The notes beneath the pieces were generated by a model. That model worked only from the letters and a program-made list of their open reading frames with translations. It was not told the origin of the DNA and did no database searches. Positions 1 through 8,420 of a DNA stretch of 15,041 bases are shown here, in pieces (within the stretch, counting starts at the first letter, position 1; each line of letters starts with the position of its first letter). The DNA is from Vermiphilus sp. Lineage in GTDB: Bacteria; Ratteibacteria; UBA8468; B48-G9; JAFGKM01. The position numbers and the translations under genes were made by a program. The stretch is from positions 1 to 15,041 of the forward strand of contig DYKC01000019.1 of assembly GCA_020722825.1 (NCBI GenBank), read 5' to 3'.

Positions 1-130
1 AGGTTCTGGCTACCCCTTTTTTACCACTTCTCTGTATTATACCTCAATAAGTATTCTGTCTGTAATGGAGTTATCTTAACTTTAAGGCAGGGTAAAATGC
101 GTTTAATACGGGGCAGGATTTTAGTCCACT

Positions 131-161
131 GTTTGACAAACTGAATTCTCTCTGTTAGAAT
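131..161 (+). promoter_or_regulatory. Sigma-70 promoter for the mannosidase-waaA unit, with a palindrome over the -35 box
   Basis: The -35 hexamer TTGACA (133-138) is a perfect consensus. It is followed by a 17-base spacer and the -10 hexamer TAGAAT (156-161, five of six matches). Transcription would begin near 168, leaving a leader of about 100 bases before the mannosidase start at 269. An 11-base palindrome, GTTTGACAAAC (131-141), overlaps the -35 box and could be a repressor site, though short palindromes also occur by chance. Spacing and sequence are seen directly; promoter activity and operator function are inferred. Bases 1-130 show no convincing gene. Confidence 0.7.
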
Positions 162-268
162 CTCTTTGTTGATTCTGAGGCTCATCACAGCAATTATTGA
201 GCATCGTTTGGGAAACTTCTGTAAATACATCCCCTTTAAATAGAAGATAATTTACTTCCGGAGGTATT

Positions 269-3250
269 ATGGAAAAACTGGAATTATGGGAAAAAGTCGT
301 TGAAAATGTGAGGACTGAGATTAAGAAACATCTGGAACTTGATACATGGGACTTTGTCCAGAGTCTTGACAAGAAAGACCCGTCAGAAATAAAAGATGCG
401 GACTGGGCGGAAAAAAAGTGGCCTATCAGTTGGTCCCCTAAGGAAGGCACCGCTTACTTTAGGCACCTTTTTACCGTTCCTGCTGAGATTGAAGGTATAC
501 CTGTAAAAGGCAGTTCCGTAGATCTGTTCTTTACCTTTCCGTCAGGCGTGGAACTTTTCATTAATGGGAAAAAGACCTATTCGCATAAATTCTGGGCAGA
601 CAGGATAGCCACGCCCTATCCATTGAGTGAAGAGGCAGTGGTGGGGGATAAATATCTCATTTTATTTAAAAGCCCGCAGGGAGATGGATTGGGCTCCTTT
701 AGTGCGACTATCAGCATTGCGAAGGTAGAAGAAATGCTCTTTGAACTCAATTCCATACTGTATCAGTTGAAATTTGCACATCTTATTTCCAAAATAAAAA
801 AATCAGGACAACTTAAACAGGCATTGACTAATGCCATTGGACTGCTTAACCCGGAAGAGATAGAAAAAAGGAACTGGAATAGGGTGTTAAGTGATATAAG
901 GGATGCCGAAAGAATTCTGGAGGTTTTTAGGACTGATGCAAAAAAATTCAGGGTCCATCTTGTAGGACATGCCCACATTGATATGAACTGGATGTGGAGT
1001 TATGATGATACTGTACACACCTGTTTGCGTGACTTTGAGACCGTGAACAAACTTATGGACAGATATCCAGACCTTACATTCTCGCAGAGTCAGGTGCACC
1101 TCTACAGGATAGTGGAAGAACACGATGGGACGCTTTTTAAAAGGGTGCAGGACAGGGTAAAGGAAGGCAGATGGGATGTTACCGCTTCCTCCTGGGTTGA
1201 GGGGGATATAAACATGGCTGATGGAGAGAGCATTGTTAGACATATCCTGTACGCAGGTAAATATACGGGTGAGAGACTGGGTACGACAACAGATGTATTC
1301 TGGTCCCCTGATACCTTTGGCCATCCTGTTACAATGCCTTCATTGTTAAGCAGCGCCGGGATGAAGTATTATTATTTTATGAGGTGCGGGAAAGGTTTTC
1401 CTCTATTCCGATGGAAAGGCAGGGATGGCGGTGAAATACTTGCGTTCAACAGCGTCTATAACAACAGGATTACCCCCGAAAAAATATTGCCGCCCCTTAT
1501 TGAATACTATAACAGATATAAAATAAAAGAATTTCTTTTTGTATACGGCATAGGGGACCACGGAGGGGGACCTACAGAGGCAGACATAAAAAGAAAAATG
1601 CTCCTTGAAACTAAGCCGGTCATTCCCACGCTTGAATTTTCCACAACGCAAAAATATTTCAAATCTATTGAAAAGTATAAAAACAGGTTGCCTGTTGTCA
1701 GAGAAGAACTGAATACTATATTTGAGGGCTGTTATACCACGCATTCGGACATTAAGAGAGCAAACAGGGACTGTGAAAGGATGTTGTTTACACTTGAGAC
1801 CTTGAATGCTCTGGCAGAACTTGAGGGTAAGAAAACTTCCGAAAAGGAACTTGAAGAACTTTGGCAGAAGACCCTTTTCAACCAGTTTCATGATATTCTG
1901 GATGGTTCCGCCATCCATTCTTCCTATGAATATTCAGGGCAGCTGGCTGAAACAGTGAAGAACAGGGCGAAGACTCTTATAGCGCATGGGATGGAAAATA
2001 TAGGTTCCGGCAAGAAAACAGCAGAGGATAAAATTACTGTTTTCAACCCTCTTGGATGGGAAAGGACATCTTTGATTAACCTACCATCAGGAAAAGACAG
2101 AGGAGATTCTTTTATTGCCGAGAGAATTGGCGGTTACGGTTATAAGACCTTTGCTCTGAGAAATGGCCTTAAATCCATCTCGAACAGTAGGATGGAGAGA
2201 AAAGGGGATGGGTACGAAAACGAATTTTACAGAATTAGAATAGATGAGAAAACAGGGCTTATAAGGGGACTTTATGACAGGACAAACAAACTGGATGTCC
2301 TTTTCCCCTGTTCTGCAATTGGGGAGGACCCAACATCCTGGTGGGCGGAAAAGGCAGGAAATCTTCTGAGTGTTTCATGGGAAAAACCCCACCGTATGAG
2401 CGCATGGATTATCGGCAATGTATACAGGGTTGACAACCTTATTGATGCAGAAGGCATTGAAACTGTAGAAAACAGTTTCTCTACAACCATTTCTATCAAG
2501 AGAAGATATCTGGATTCTGAGATATTGCAAAGGGTGATACTGTACAAGGACTTCCCTTTTATTGACTTTGAAAACGAGGTAGACTGGAAACAACAGGGAA
2601 ATAATAAAGATGGAGTCCCGATGCTCAGGGTGAATTTCAACGTTAGTATGGAAAAGCCCGATGTGTTTTTTGAGGTTCCGTTTGGCGTGATTAAAAGGGA
2701 GAACCGTCCCAAGGAATACCCTGCGTTGAGATGGGCAGGTTTTAACAAGGGAAACTACTGGGTTGCACTGTTCAACAAAGATAAACACGGATACCATATT
2801 GATGGTAACAATCTTTCACTGACACTTTTGAGGAATGCCTATGAGCCGGACCCAGTAACCGACAGCGGATTACATAACATCTCATACAGACTATTCTTTG
2901 GAAAATCTGATGTTCTGCAGGTAACCAGAGCATCTGCGGAATATAACACTCCTGTTATAGTTGAATATGGAGAGGGCAACCACGGGGTTTTCTCACCCTT
3001 TACAATTAAAGGTAATATAATGCCATCCTGTTTTAAAAAAGCACTGGGCAGAAATTCCTTTATACTGAGGTTGATAGAGATATCAGGGAGAAAACAGAAA
3101 GTGGAGATTGAATTTGTAAGATCTCTGAAAAAGGTATATCTTGTGGATTCGGCTGAACACAGGCAGAAGGCCATATCAGGGATGAAAGGGAGGAAATTAA
3201 AACTGGGAATCGCTCCATATCAGATTGTCACCCTGGAATTAATCTTTTGA
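269..3250 (+). CDS. Cytoplasmic alpha-mannosidase, glycoside hydrolase family 38
   Basis: This 993-residue protein is a retaining, metal-dependent alpha-mannosidase that releases terminal mannose from mannosides or oligosaccharides. Residues 1-225 form the N-terminal region, with a beta-sandwich-like stretch around 60-150. The GH38 catalytic domain starts near 228. Its zinc-site motif HAHID is at 234-238 (His236, Asp238), the probable nucleophile Asp348 lies in the motif WSPDTFGH, and the third metal-site pair is Asp430-His431 in GDHGGGPT. A helical middle domain follows near 480-580, then the long C-terminal beta domains typical of the family. No signal peptide or membrane segment is visible, so it should act in the cytoplasm, as most bacterial GH38 enzymes do. 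The ATG start is supported by GGAGG at 260-264, four bases upstream. A consensus promoter lies upstream, and waaA follows at 60 bases or less, so the two are probably co-transcribed. The exact substrate linkage cannot be told from sequence. Confidence 0.93.
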   Translation: MEKLELWEKVVENVRTEIKKHLELDTWDFVQSLDKKDPSEIKDADWAEKKWPISWSPKEGTAYFRHLFTVPAEIEGIPVKGSSVDLFFTFPSGVELFINGKKTYSHKFWADRIATPYPLSEEAVVGDKYLILFKSPQGDGLGSFSATISIAKVEEMLFELNSILYQLKFAHLISKIKKSGQLKQALTNAIGLLNPEEIEKRNWNRVLSDIRDAERILEVFRTDAKKFRVHLVGHAHIDMNWMWSYDDTVHTCLRDFETVNKLMDRYPDLTFSQSQVHLYRIVEEHDGTLFKRVQDRVKEGRWDVTASSWVEGDINMADGESIVRHILYAGKYTGERLGTTTDVFWSPDTFGHPVTMPSLLSSAGMKYYYFMRCGKGFPLFRWKGRDGGEILAFNSVYNNRITPEKILPPLIEYYNRYKIKEFLFVYGIGDHGGGPTEADIKRKMLLETKPVIPTLEFSTTQKYFKSIEKYKNRLPVVREELNTIFEGCYTTHSDIKRANRDCERMLFTLETLNALAELEGKKTSEKELEELWQKTLFNQFHDILDGSAIHSSYEYSGQLAETVKNRAKTLIAHGMENIGSGKKTAEDKITVFNPLGWERTSLINLPSGKDRGDSFIAERIGGYGYKTFALRNGLKSISNSRMERKGDGYENEFYRIRIDEKTGLIRGLYDRTNKLDVLFPCSAIGEDPTSWWAEKAGNLLSVSWEKPHRMSAWIIGNVYRVDNLIDAEGIETVENSFSTTISIKRRYLDSEILQRVILYKDFPFIDFENEVDWKQQGNNKDGVPMLRVNFNVSMEKPDVFFEVPFGVIKRENRPKEYPALRWAGFNKGNYWVALFNKDKHGYHIDGNNLSLTLLRNAYEPDPVTDSGLHNISYRLFFGKSDVLQVTRASAEYNTPVIVEYGEGNHGVFSPFTIKGNIMPSCFKKALGRNSFILRLIEISGRKQKVEIEFVRSLKKVYLVDSAEHRQKAISGMKGRKLKLGIAPYQIVTLELIF

Positions 3251-3310
3251 TGTAGCGGTGTGATTTATCGCACGGCTTTTAGTGGCATACATGTCACCCC
3301 TAAACATAAG

Positions 3311-4606
3311 ATGTTCTACATACACCTGGTTACATATAATATTCTGCTGGCGGTATCGGTTATAATATCTCTCCCCTTCATCTGGCGCAGGGTAAGACCC
3401 GACAGAGAATTTCCTGAAGGATGGAGGGAGAGACTTGCCCTTTACGATAAAGAGACTGCCGAAAAACTGCAGAAGCAGAAGAACATCTGGCTGCATACAG
3501 TATCCATAGGTGAGTTTCTTTCAGTCACTCCCCTGATAGAGCAACTGCAGAAAGAGAGAAATGAGAGCATTGTTATAACCCTTGCGACGAAAACCGGCAG
3601 GCAGGTGGCAGAGAAAAAATTTCCGGGGATAAACCACCTCTTTTTCCCCATTGATTTCTACCCGGTGATGAAAAGGGCAATCAGAAAAATAAATCCCAAG
3701 GTCATAGTCATTATAGAAACCGAACTCTGGCCGAGTTTGCTTAAAATTGCCCGTGACCAAAAGGTCCCTGTTCTCCTGTTAAATGGACGGATATCACCTT
3801 TTTCTTATCCAAAGTACAGAAGGGTCCGCTTTTTTTCAAAAAAACTTCTTCATCTTTTTTCTGCAATAACAATGAGGTCAGAGGAAGAAGCCGAGAAACT
3901 TGTCTATCTTGGGGCAAAAAGAGAGAGTGTTGAGATAGTGGGCAGTATGAAGTTTGACCTTGCTTATGCTATGAGCAGGGCGGTCAGCCCCGTACATGTC
4001 AGGCAGAATCTCGGGATAGACGAAAACAGACGGGTCGTGGTATTCGGGTCCCTGCATCCGGATGAAGAAGAACCGATAACGGATATTGCCGGCAGGATTC
4101 TTGAGAAATTCCACGATGTTGCAGTTGTGATAGTACCGCGATACCTTGACAGGACAAGAATATACAACATACTGGAGAGAAAAAATATTGGTTACATCAG
4201 AAGAAGTACAATGCCGTCAAAAAAGAACACCTCTCTCATTGTTGTTGATACCTATGGGGAACTGAACAACTTTTACAGTATCTGCGAGTTTGCTTTTGTG
4301 GGAGCAAGTTTGTACAGATGGGGCGGTCAGAATCCCATAGAACCTATCGCCTTCAAAAAACCTGTTATATTCGGTATCTACAACTGGCACTTCAAGGAGG
4401 AATGGCAGAAAATTAAGGAGGGTGGAGGTGGTATAGAAGTGGAAAGTTACGACCGCCTTTACAGAGAAACAATCCACCTTTTGGAAAACCCCGAAACCTG
4501 CAGGCAGATGGGGGAAAGAGCCTACAAGGTTCTACTTGAAAACACCGGTGCCACCGAAAGAAACCTCTCCGTCCTCTCCCGTTTCTTAATCAGGAAAGGC
4601 TATTAA
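3311..4606 (+). CDS. waaA: 3-deoxy-D-manno-octulosonic acid (Kdo) transferase
   Basis: WaaA (KdtA) transfers Kdo from CMP-Kdo to the lipid A precursor at the inner face of the cytoplasmic membrane, starting the LPS core. With the chosen ATG the protein has 431 residues, normal for the family. A hydrophobic N-terminal anchor (about 5-24) is followed by GWRERL (37-42), whose Glu40 matches the catalytic base. Next come WLHTVSIGE (60-68), TELWP (137-141) and NGRIS (159-163). In the C-terminal nucleotide-sugar domain are GSMKFD (211-216), GSLHPDEE (246-253) and FVGASLYRWGGQNPIEP (329-345), where the usual GGHN reads GGQN. The frame is also open upstream from a GTG at 3260, which would add 17 residues. 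Neither start has a clear ribosome site; the ATG is preferred because the family begins just before its membrane anchor. It is likely translated from the mannosidase mRNA. Mono- or bifunctional Kdo addition cannot be predicted. Confidence 0.93.
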   Translation: MFYIHLVTYNILLAVSVIISLPFIWRRVRPDREFPEGWRERLALYDKETAEKLQKQKNIWLHTVSIGEFLSVTPLIEQLQKERNESIVITLATKTGRQVAEKKFPGINHLFFPIDFYPVMKRAIRKINPKVIVIIETELWPSLLKIARDQKVPVLLLNGRISPFSYPKYRRVRFFSKKLLHLFSAITMRSEEEAEKLVYLGAKRESVEIVGSMKFDLAYAMSRAVSPVHVRQNLGIDENRRVVVFGSLHPDEEEPITDIAGRILEKFHDVAVVIVPRYLDRTRIYNILERKNIGYIRRSTMPSKKNTSLIVVDTYGELNNFYSICEFAFVGASLYRWGGQNPIEPIAFKKPVIFGIYNWHFKEEWQKIKEGGGGIEVESYDRLYRETIHLLENPETCRQMGERAYKVLLENTGATERNLSVLSRFLIRKGY

Positions 4607-4615
4607 AAAAACTGG

Positions 4616-7201
4616 TCAGGGGATGAAGACAGGCATGCCGTCTTTTATATCTACCTTTACAGTGTCGCCATCTTTTATCTCTCCGGAGAGCACCTTTAAG
4701 GCAAGCGGGTTTTCTATCTCTTTTTGTATCAGCCGTTTCAGCGGTCTTGCTCCGTAAATTTCGTCATAGCCTTTATCTGCAAGGTATTCCTTAGCAGTAT
4801 CGGTGAGACTGATTTTTATCTTTCTTTCATCCATCCTCTTCTGAAGATACCTGATTTGTATGTCAACTATCTTTGTAAGGTCTTCCTTTTTGAGTTTCCC
4901 GAAGGTTATAATCTCATCTACCCTGTTGAGAAATTCCGGCCTGAAGGTGCTCTTGAGAACATCCATAATTTTCTCCTTCATCGCCGCCTCATCCTTGAAC
5001 ATTGTGATGTATTGACTGCCGATGTTGGAGGTCATTATGATAACGGTATTTCTGAAGTTCACTGTTCTGCCCTGTCCGTCGGTTAGACGTCCTTCGTCAA
5101 GAAGTTGAAGAAGGACGTTGAATACCTCTGTATGAGCCTTTTCTATCTCGTCAAGCAGTATTGTACTGTATGGTCTTCTCCTTATCTTTTCAGTTAACTG
5201 CCCACCTTCTTCATAGCCGACGTAACCGGGTGGCGCTCCAAGGAGACGGGAGACTGAAAATTTTTCCGTGTACTCACTCATATCAATCCTTACCAGTGCA
5301 TTTTCATCATTGAAAAGTATCTCGGCAAGCGCTTTTGCAAGTTCTGTCTTCCCAACACCGGTTGGTCCAAGGAATATGAAAGAACCTATAGGTCTGTTGG
5401 GATCGGATAAACCAGCTCTGTTACGTCTTATTGCATTGGAAACAGCGACAATTGCTTCCTGCTGTCCCACAACTCTTTCTGAGAGGCGGTCTTCCATCTT
5501 TAGCAGTTTCTCAATCTCACCTTCCAGCATCTTGGATACAGGGATACCTGTCCACTTTGATACTATTTCGGCTATGTCTTCCTCTGTCACCTCATCTTTC
5601 AGCAGTCTGTCGTTTTTCTGCTGGGTCTTCGCCAATTTTGCCGTTTCTTCTTCAAGTTTTTTCTGCAGGTCAATAATCTTTCCGTATTTGTACTCTGCTG
5701 CCTTGCCGAGGTCCCCTTCCCGTTCCGCCTTTTCTATGATGTTTTTCGCAGATTCAATCTCGCCTTTTATCTTCCTGATACTCTCAACAACCTTTTTCTC
5801 TTCAGTCCATTTTGAGTGTAGTTTTGTCCACTCTTTCTTAAGACCTTCCAGTTCTTTTTCTATACGGGCAAGTCGCTCTTTTACCTCAGGTCTGGACTCT
5901 TTTTTCAGAGCCTGGCGTTCTATCTCTATCTGTCTTATTCTTCTTTCCATCTCGTCCAGCTCAGCAGGCATACTGTCCATCTCTATTCTCAAACGACTTG
6001 CCGCTTCGTCAATGAGGTCTATTGCCTTGTCCGGAAGAAATCTTCCGGATATGTACCTGTGAGAGAGCATTGCTGCAGAGATAAGAGCGCTATCTGTTAT
6101 TTTTACGCCATGGTGTACCTCGTACCGTTCTTTCAACCCTCTGAGGATGGATATTGTTTCCTCAACCGAAGGTTCTTTTACAAAGACCACCTGAAACCTT
6201 CTTTCAAGAGCGCGGTCCTTCTCTATATGTTTTCTGTACTCATCAATGGTGGTTGCTCCGATGCATTTCAGTGCGCCCCGTGCAAGTGCAGGCTTCAGCA
6301 TATTGGAGGCGTCTATTGCTCCTTCAGCAGCTCCTGCTCCGACAAGCGTATGCAGTTCATCTATAAAAAGGATTATCTGCCCTTCCTTTCTTTCCAGTTC
6401 CTTGAGCAGAGCCTTCAGACGGTCCTCAAATTCTCCCCTGTACTTTGTGCCGGCAACCAGCGCTCCAAGGTCAAGGGCAAGAACACTTTTGTTCTTGAGC
6501 CCTTCCGGAACATCACCTGAAACAATCCGCCTTGCAAGGCCCTCAACTATGGCTGTCTTGCCTACACCTGCCTCGCCTATCAGCACAGGATTGTTCTTTG
6601 TCCTTCTTGAAAGGACCTGTATAACCCTTCTGATTTCTTCATCCCTTCCTATGACCGGGTCCAGTTTTCCTTTTCGGGCAAGGTCGGTAAAATCCCTGGC
6701 ATATTTTTCAAGTACCTTATACTTGCTTTCAGCATCTTTGTCTGTAACTTTCTCGCCGCCTCTTGTCTGCTGTAATATCTTTAACAACCTTTCCTTGAAG
6801 ATGTCATATTTCTTAAGCAGTTCCTGAACAGGAGATGAAATAGCAGTAAGTCCGATAAGAAGGTGCTCTACACTGATATACTCATCTCCAAGGTCCTTGG
6901 ATTCTTTATGGGCGGCGTTTAAAACCTGATTCAACTGCGGGGTAATGTAGATGCTACCTGAAACACCTAGACCCGTAACCTGCGGTATTTTTTCAAGTTC
7001 TGCAGTTATATCTCTTTTGAGTATATCGGTTTTTACATTCATCTGCCTTAAAATCTCTGCAACGGTCTCGTCATTCTCAACAAGGGAATGCAGCAGATGA
7101 ATGCAATCAACCGCCTGATGATTTCTTTCCTGTGCAGAGGACTGCGCCCCTATAAGTGCTTCCTGCGCCTTAATCGTCAATCTTTCGTTTAGGTTGTCCA
7201 T
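4616..7201 (-). CDS. clpB: ClpB protein disaggregase (Hsp100, AAA+ ATPase)
   Basis: ClpB is a hexameric cytoplasmic chaperone that threads aggregated proteins through its pore, together with DnaK. The 861-residue protein has all family parts. The Clp N domain is at about 1-145. The first AAA+ module has Walker A GEAGVGKT (209-216), pore loop KYRGEFE (253-259, Tyr254), Walker B ILFIDE (277-282) and an arginine-finger pair near 334-335. A long coiled-coil middle domain (about 402-535) distinguishes ClpB from ClpA and ClpC. The second module has Walker A GPTGVGKT (612-619), pore loop GYVGYEEGG (659-667), Walker B ILLDE (681-685) and sensor-2 GARPLKR (817-823). No ClpP-docking loop is apparent. 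The ATG fits the family N-terminus but lacks a clear ribosome site. It lies 34 bases after the FHA gene, so read-through from upstream is likely. No heat-shock promoter or CIRCE element was recognised. Confidence 0.97.
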   Translation of the reverse strand: MDNLNERLTIKAQEALIGAQSSAQERNHQAVDCIHLLHSLVENDETVAEILRQMNVKTDILKRDITAELEKIPQVTGLGVSGSIYITPQLNQVLNAAHKESKDLGDEYISVEHLLIGLTAISSPVQELLKKYDIFKERLLKILQQTRGGEKVTDKDAESKYKVLEKYARDFTDLARKGKLDPVIGRDEEIRRVIQVLSRRTKNNPVLIGEAGVGKTAIVEGLARRIVSGDVPEGLKNKSVLALDLGALVAGTKYRGEFEDRLKALLKELERKEGQIILFIDELHTLVGAGAAEGAIDASNMLKPALARGALKCIGATTIDEYRKHIEKDRALERRFQVVFVKEPSVEETISILRGLKERYEVHHGVKITDSALISAAMLSHRYISGRFLPDKAIDLIDEAASRLRIEMDSMPAELDEMERRIRQIEIERQALKKESRPEVKERLARIEKELEGLKKEWTKLHSKWTEEKKVVESIRKIKGEIESAKNIIEKAEREGDLGKAAEYKYGKIIDLQKKLEEETAKLAKTQQKNDRLLKDEVTEEDIAEIVSKWTGIPVSKMLEGEIEKLLKMEDRLSERVVGQQEAIVAVSNAIRRNRAGLSDPNRPIGSFIFLGPTGVGKTELAKALAEILFNDENALVRIDMSEYTEKFSVSRLLGAPPGYVGYEEGGQLTEKIRRRPYSTILLDEIEKAHTEVFNVLLQLLDEGRLTDGQGRTVNFRNTVIIMTSNIGSQYITMFKDEAAMKEKIMDVLKSTFRPEFLNRVDEIITFGKLKKEDLTKIVDIQIRYLQKRMDERKIKISLTDTAKEYLADKGYDEIYGARPLKRLIQKEIENPLALKVLSGEIKDGDTVKVDIKDGMPVFIP
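4626..4648 (+). terminator. Possible intrinsic terminator of waaA
   Basis: About 20 bases after the waaA stop, AAGAC plus GG (4626-4633, one A bulged) can pair with CC plus GTCTT (4638-4644) around a CATG loop, followed by a short T-rich tail (TTTTAT). The hairpin lies within the last codons of the convergent clpB gene, so the sequence is also under coding constraint. The stem is modest and the T tract short, so termination is plausible rather than certain. A run of seven A on the + strand just after waaA (within 4604-4611) gives a T run for minus-strand transcripts leaving clpB, but I see no good stem before it. Confidence 0.4.
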
Positions 7202-7235
7202 ACCGTTTAGATGGAATATACCCGGAAAAGTTGCA

Positions 7236-7610
7236 TTACTCCTGAGAGAAGATGCACTCTATGGGACCGAATTTAATCTTGTCATTGTTTGTCAGTTTAT
7301 AGGGTTTTTTAACATCAATCCTTGCGTTATTAACAAAGGTACCATAGTTGCTGCCCAATCCCTGGGTATCCACATCTTCTATATACCAGTTGTTGTCTTC
7401 CTTATTGAAAGTCAGACGTGCATGCAGCCTTGAAATCTTGATCAGGTCGTTGATAAACATCCGCTGGGAAACAGGAGGTATTGTCTTGAAACGTTTGTAG
7501 TCAGGGATTACAATGTCATTGGTGGTTCCCCTTCCAACTTCAATCCTGTCTTTTCCTGCTAGGTTGTACTCGGTTTCCATAAAAGGATAATGGAATATAA
7601 GTTTTGCCAT
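7236..7610 (-). CDS. Small stand-alone FHA-domain protein
   Basis: The 124-residue protein is essentially one forkhead-associated domain, a fold that binds phosphothreonine peptides and so reads out Ser/Thr kinase signalling. The first landmark is VGRGTTNDIVI with Gly26-Arg27. The second is SRLH with Ser60 and His63. The third is GLGSNYGTFVN (84-94). The gap between the Gly-Arg and Ser-x-x-His motifs is about 15-20 residues longer than usual, and the Asn of the usual Asn-Gly pair is Tyr89. Tyr at this place is known in eukaryotic Nibrin, so binding is not excluded. No signal peptide or transmembrane helix is seen, so it is cytosolic. It sits 39 bases after lgt and 34 before clpB, as part of the operon. 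The partner kinase and target are unknown and no kinase gene lies in the window. The start has only a weak GA-rich ribosome site. Confidence 0.85.
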   Translation of the reverse strand: MAKLIFHYPFMETEYNLAGKDRIEVGRGTTNDIVIPDYKRFKTIPPVSQRMFINDLIKISRLHARLTFNKEDNNWYIEDVDTQGLGSNYGTFVNNARIDVKKPYKLTNNDKIKFGPIECIFSQE

Positions 7611-7649
7611 TTTTTCTTCTTCTGCACTCCTGTTTTTTGTCGTGAGGGG

Positions 7650-8393
7650 CTATGATTTCGTTTTTTTACCAAGGATGAATAAAAGCCATACTGTGCCTGT
7701 AATAAAGAGTGCTATACCTATAATCTGGGTAGGATATAAACCGAGCGCTGTAGGAAACAGGTCTCCCCTTAACATGTCAATGGTATACCTGATAAGACCA
7801 AAACCCAGAATATAGGTTACAAAAACAGTCCCAGGTTTCAACCGCCTATTGTACATCAGCCTAAAGGCAAAAAACATCAACAGGTAGGTTATTGAATAAT
7901 AAAGTTGTGTTGGGTGAACTCTGTCAGGTAGATGGGGAAACCTGACTCCAAGAAAAAAATCAGTGGGTTTTCCATAGCAGCAGCCATTTAAAAAACAGCC
8001 CACTCGTCCAATGGCCTGACCCATGGGAACAGACAGAGCTGTAATGTCCAGTATTTCTGTCAGGTTAAATCTCTGTATTTTTGAATAAACCGTAAGGAAT
8101 ATAATGGCGGCAATAACAGCACCTTCAATAGCAAGTCCCCCATTTCTTATACTGAGGATTTCAAAAGGGTGTCTGTAATAATAAGGGAGCTGAACTATTA
8201 CGTGTAATAATCTGCCTCCGATAATTCCCCATATTGTTGTCCAGAAAATAATCCTGGAGACAAACGCCGGGGAGTATCCCCGTCTGGCAGCATTTTTCTG
8301 CAGTATCAGACTGCCTAAAAACACACCTGCAGCAACAAAAATGCCATACCAGTAGATAACAAAACTGCCCAGTTTAAAACATACAGGATGCAT
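7650..8393 (-). CDS. lgt: Prolipoprotein diacylglyceryl transferase
   Basis: Lgt moves the diacylglyceryl group of phosphatidylglycerol onto the lipobox cysteine of prolipoproteins, the first maturation step, within the inner membrane. The 247-residue protein has about seven hydrophobic segments. It has the signature GRVGCFLNGCCYG (129-141), with Arg130 matching essential Arg143 of E. coli. HPTQLYYS (160-167) and RYTIDMLRGD (202-211) are also family hallmarks. The GCFLNGCCYG form, instead of GNFINGE of enterics, is common in other diderm phyla. At the position of E. coli His103 the sequence is GGLAIEG, giving Glu90 instead of His or Tyr. The ATG at 8393 has AAGGAG at 8411-8406, about 12 bases away, a little far. 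The gene lies directly after the structured spacer that follows lspA, and its start is the first good one in the frame. Confidence 0.95.
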   Translation of the reverse strand: MHPVCFKLGSFVIYWYGIFVAAGVFLGSLILQKNAARRGYSPAFVSRIIFWTTIWGIIGGRLLHVIVQLPYYYRHPFEILSIRNGGLAIEGAVIAAIIFLTVYSKIQRFNLTEILDITALSVPMGQAIGRVGCFLNGCCYGKPTDFFLGVRFPHLPDRVHPTQLYYSITYLLMFFAFRLMYNRRLKPGTVFVTYILGFGLIRYTIDMLRGDLFPTALGLYPTQIIGIALFITGTVWLLFILGKKTKS

Positions 8394-8420
8394 TTATCCC
8401 GAATTCTCCTTGATTCATCC

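Noticed and set aside
21..230. Minus-strand open frame of 69 codons upstream of the mannosidase
   Set aside because: It overlaps the strong promoter of the next gene, has no recognisable motif, and its size is within chance expectation.
3260..3310. GTG start giving a 17-residue longer WaaA
   Set aside because: The family normally begins just before the membrane anchor. No ribosome site supports the GTG, though it cannot be fully excluded.
5268..6062. Long + strand open frame of 264 codons rich in Ser and Phe
   Set aside because: It lies wholly antisense to clpB. The composition is what is expected opposite a Glu/Lys-rich coding frame, and it shows no motif or ribosome site.
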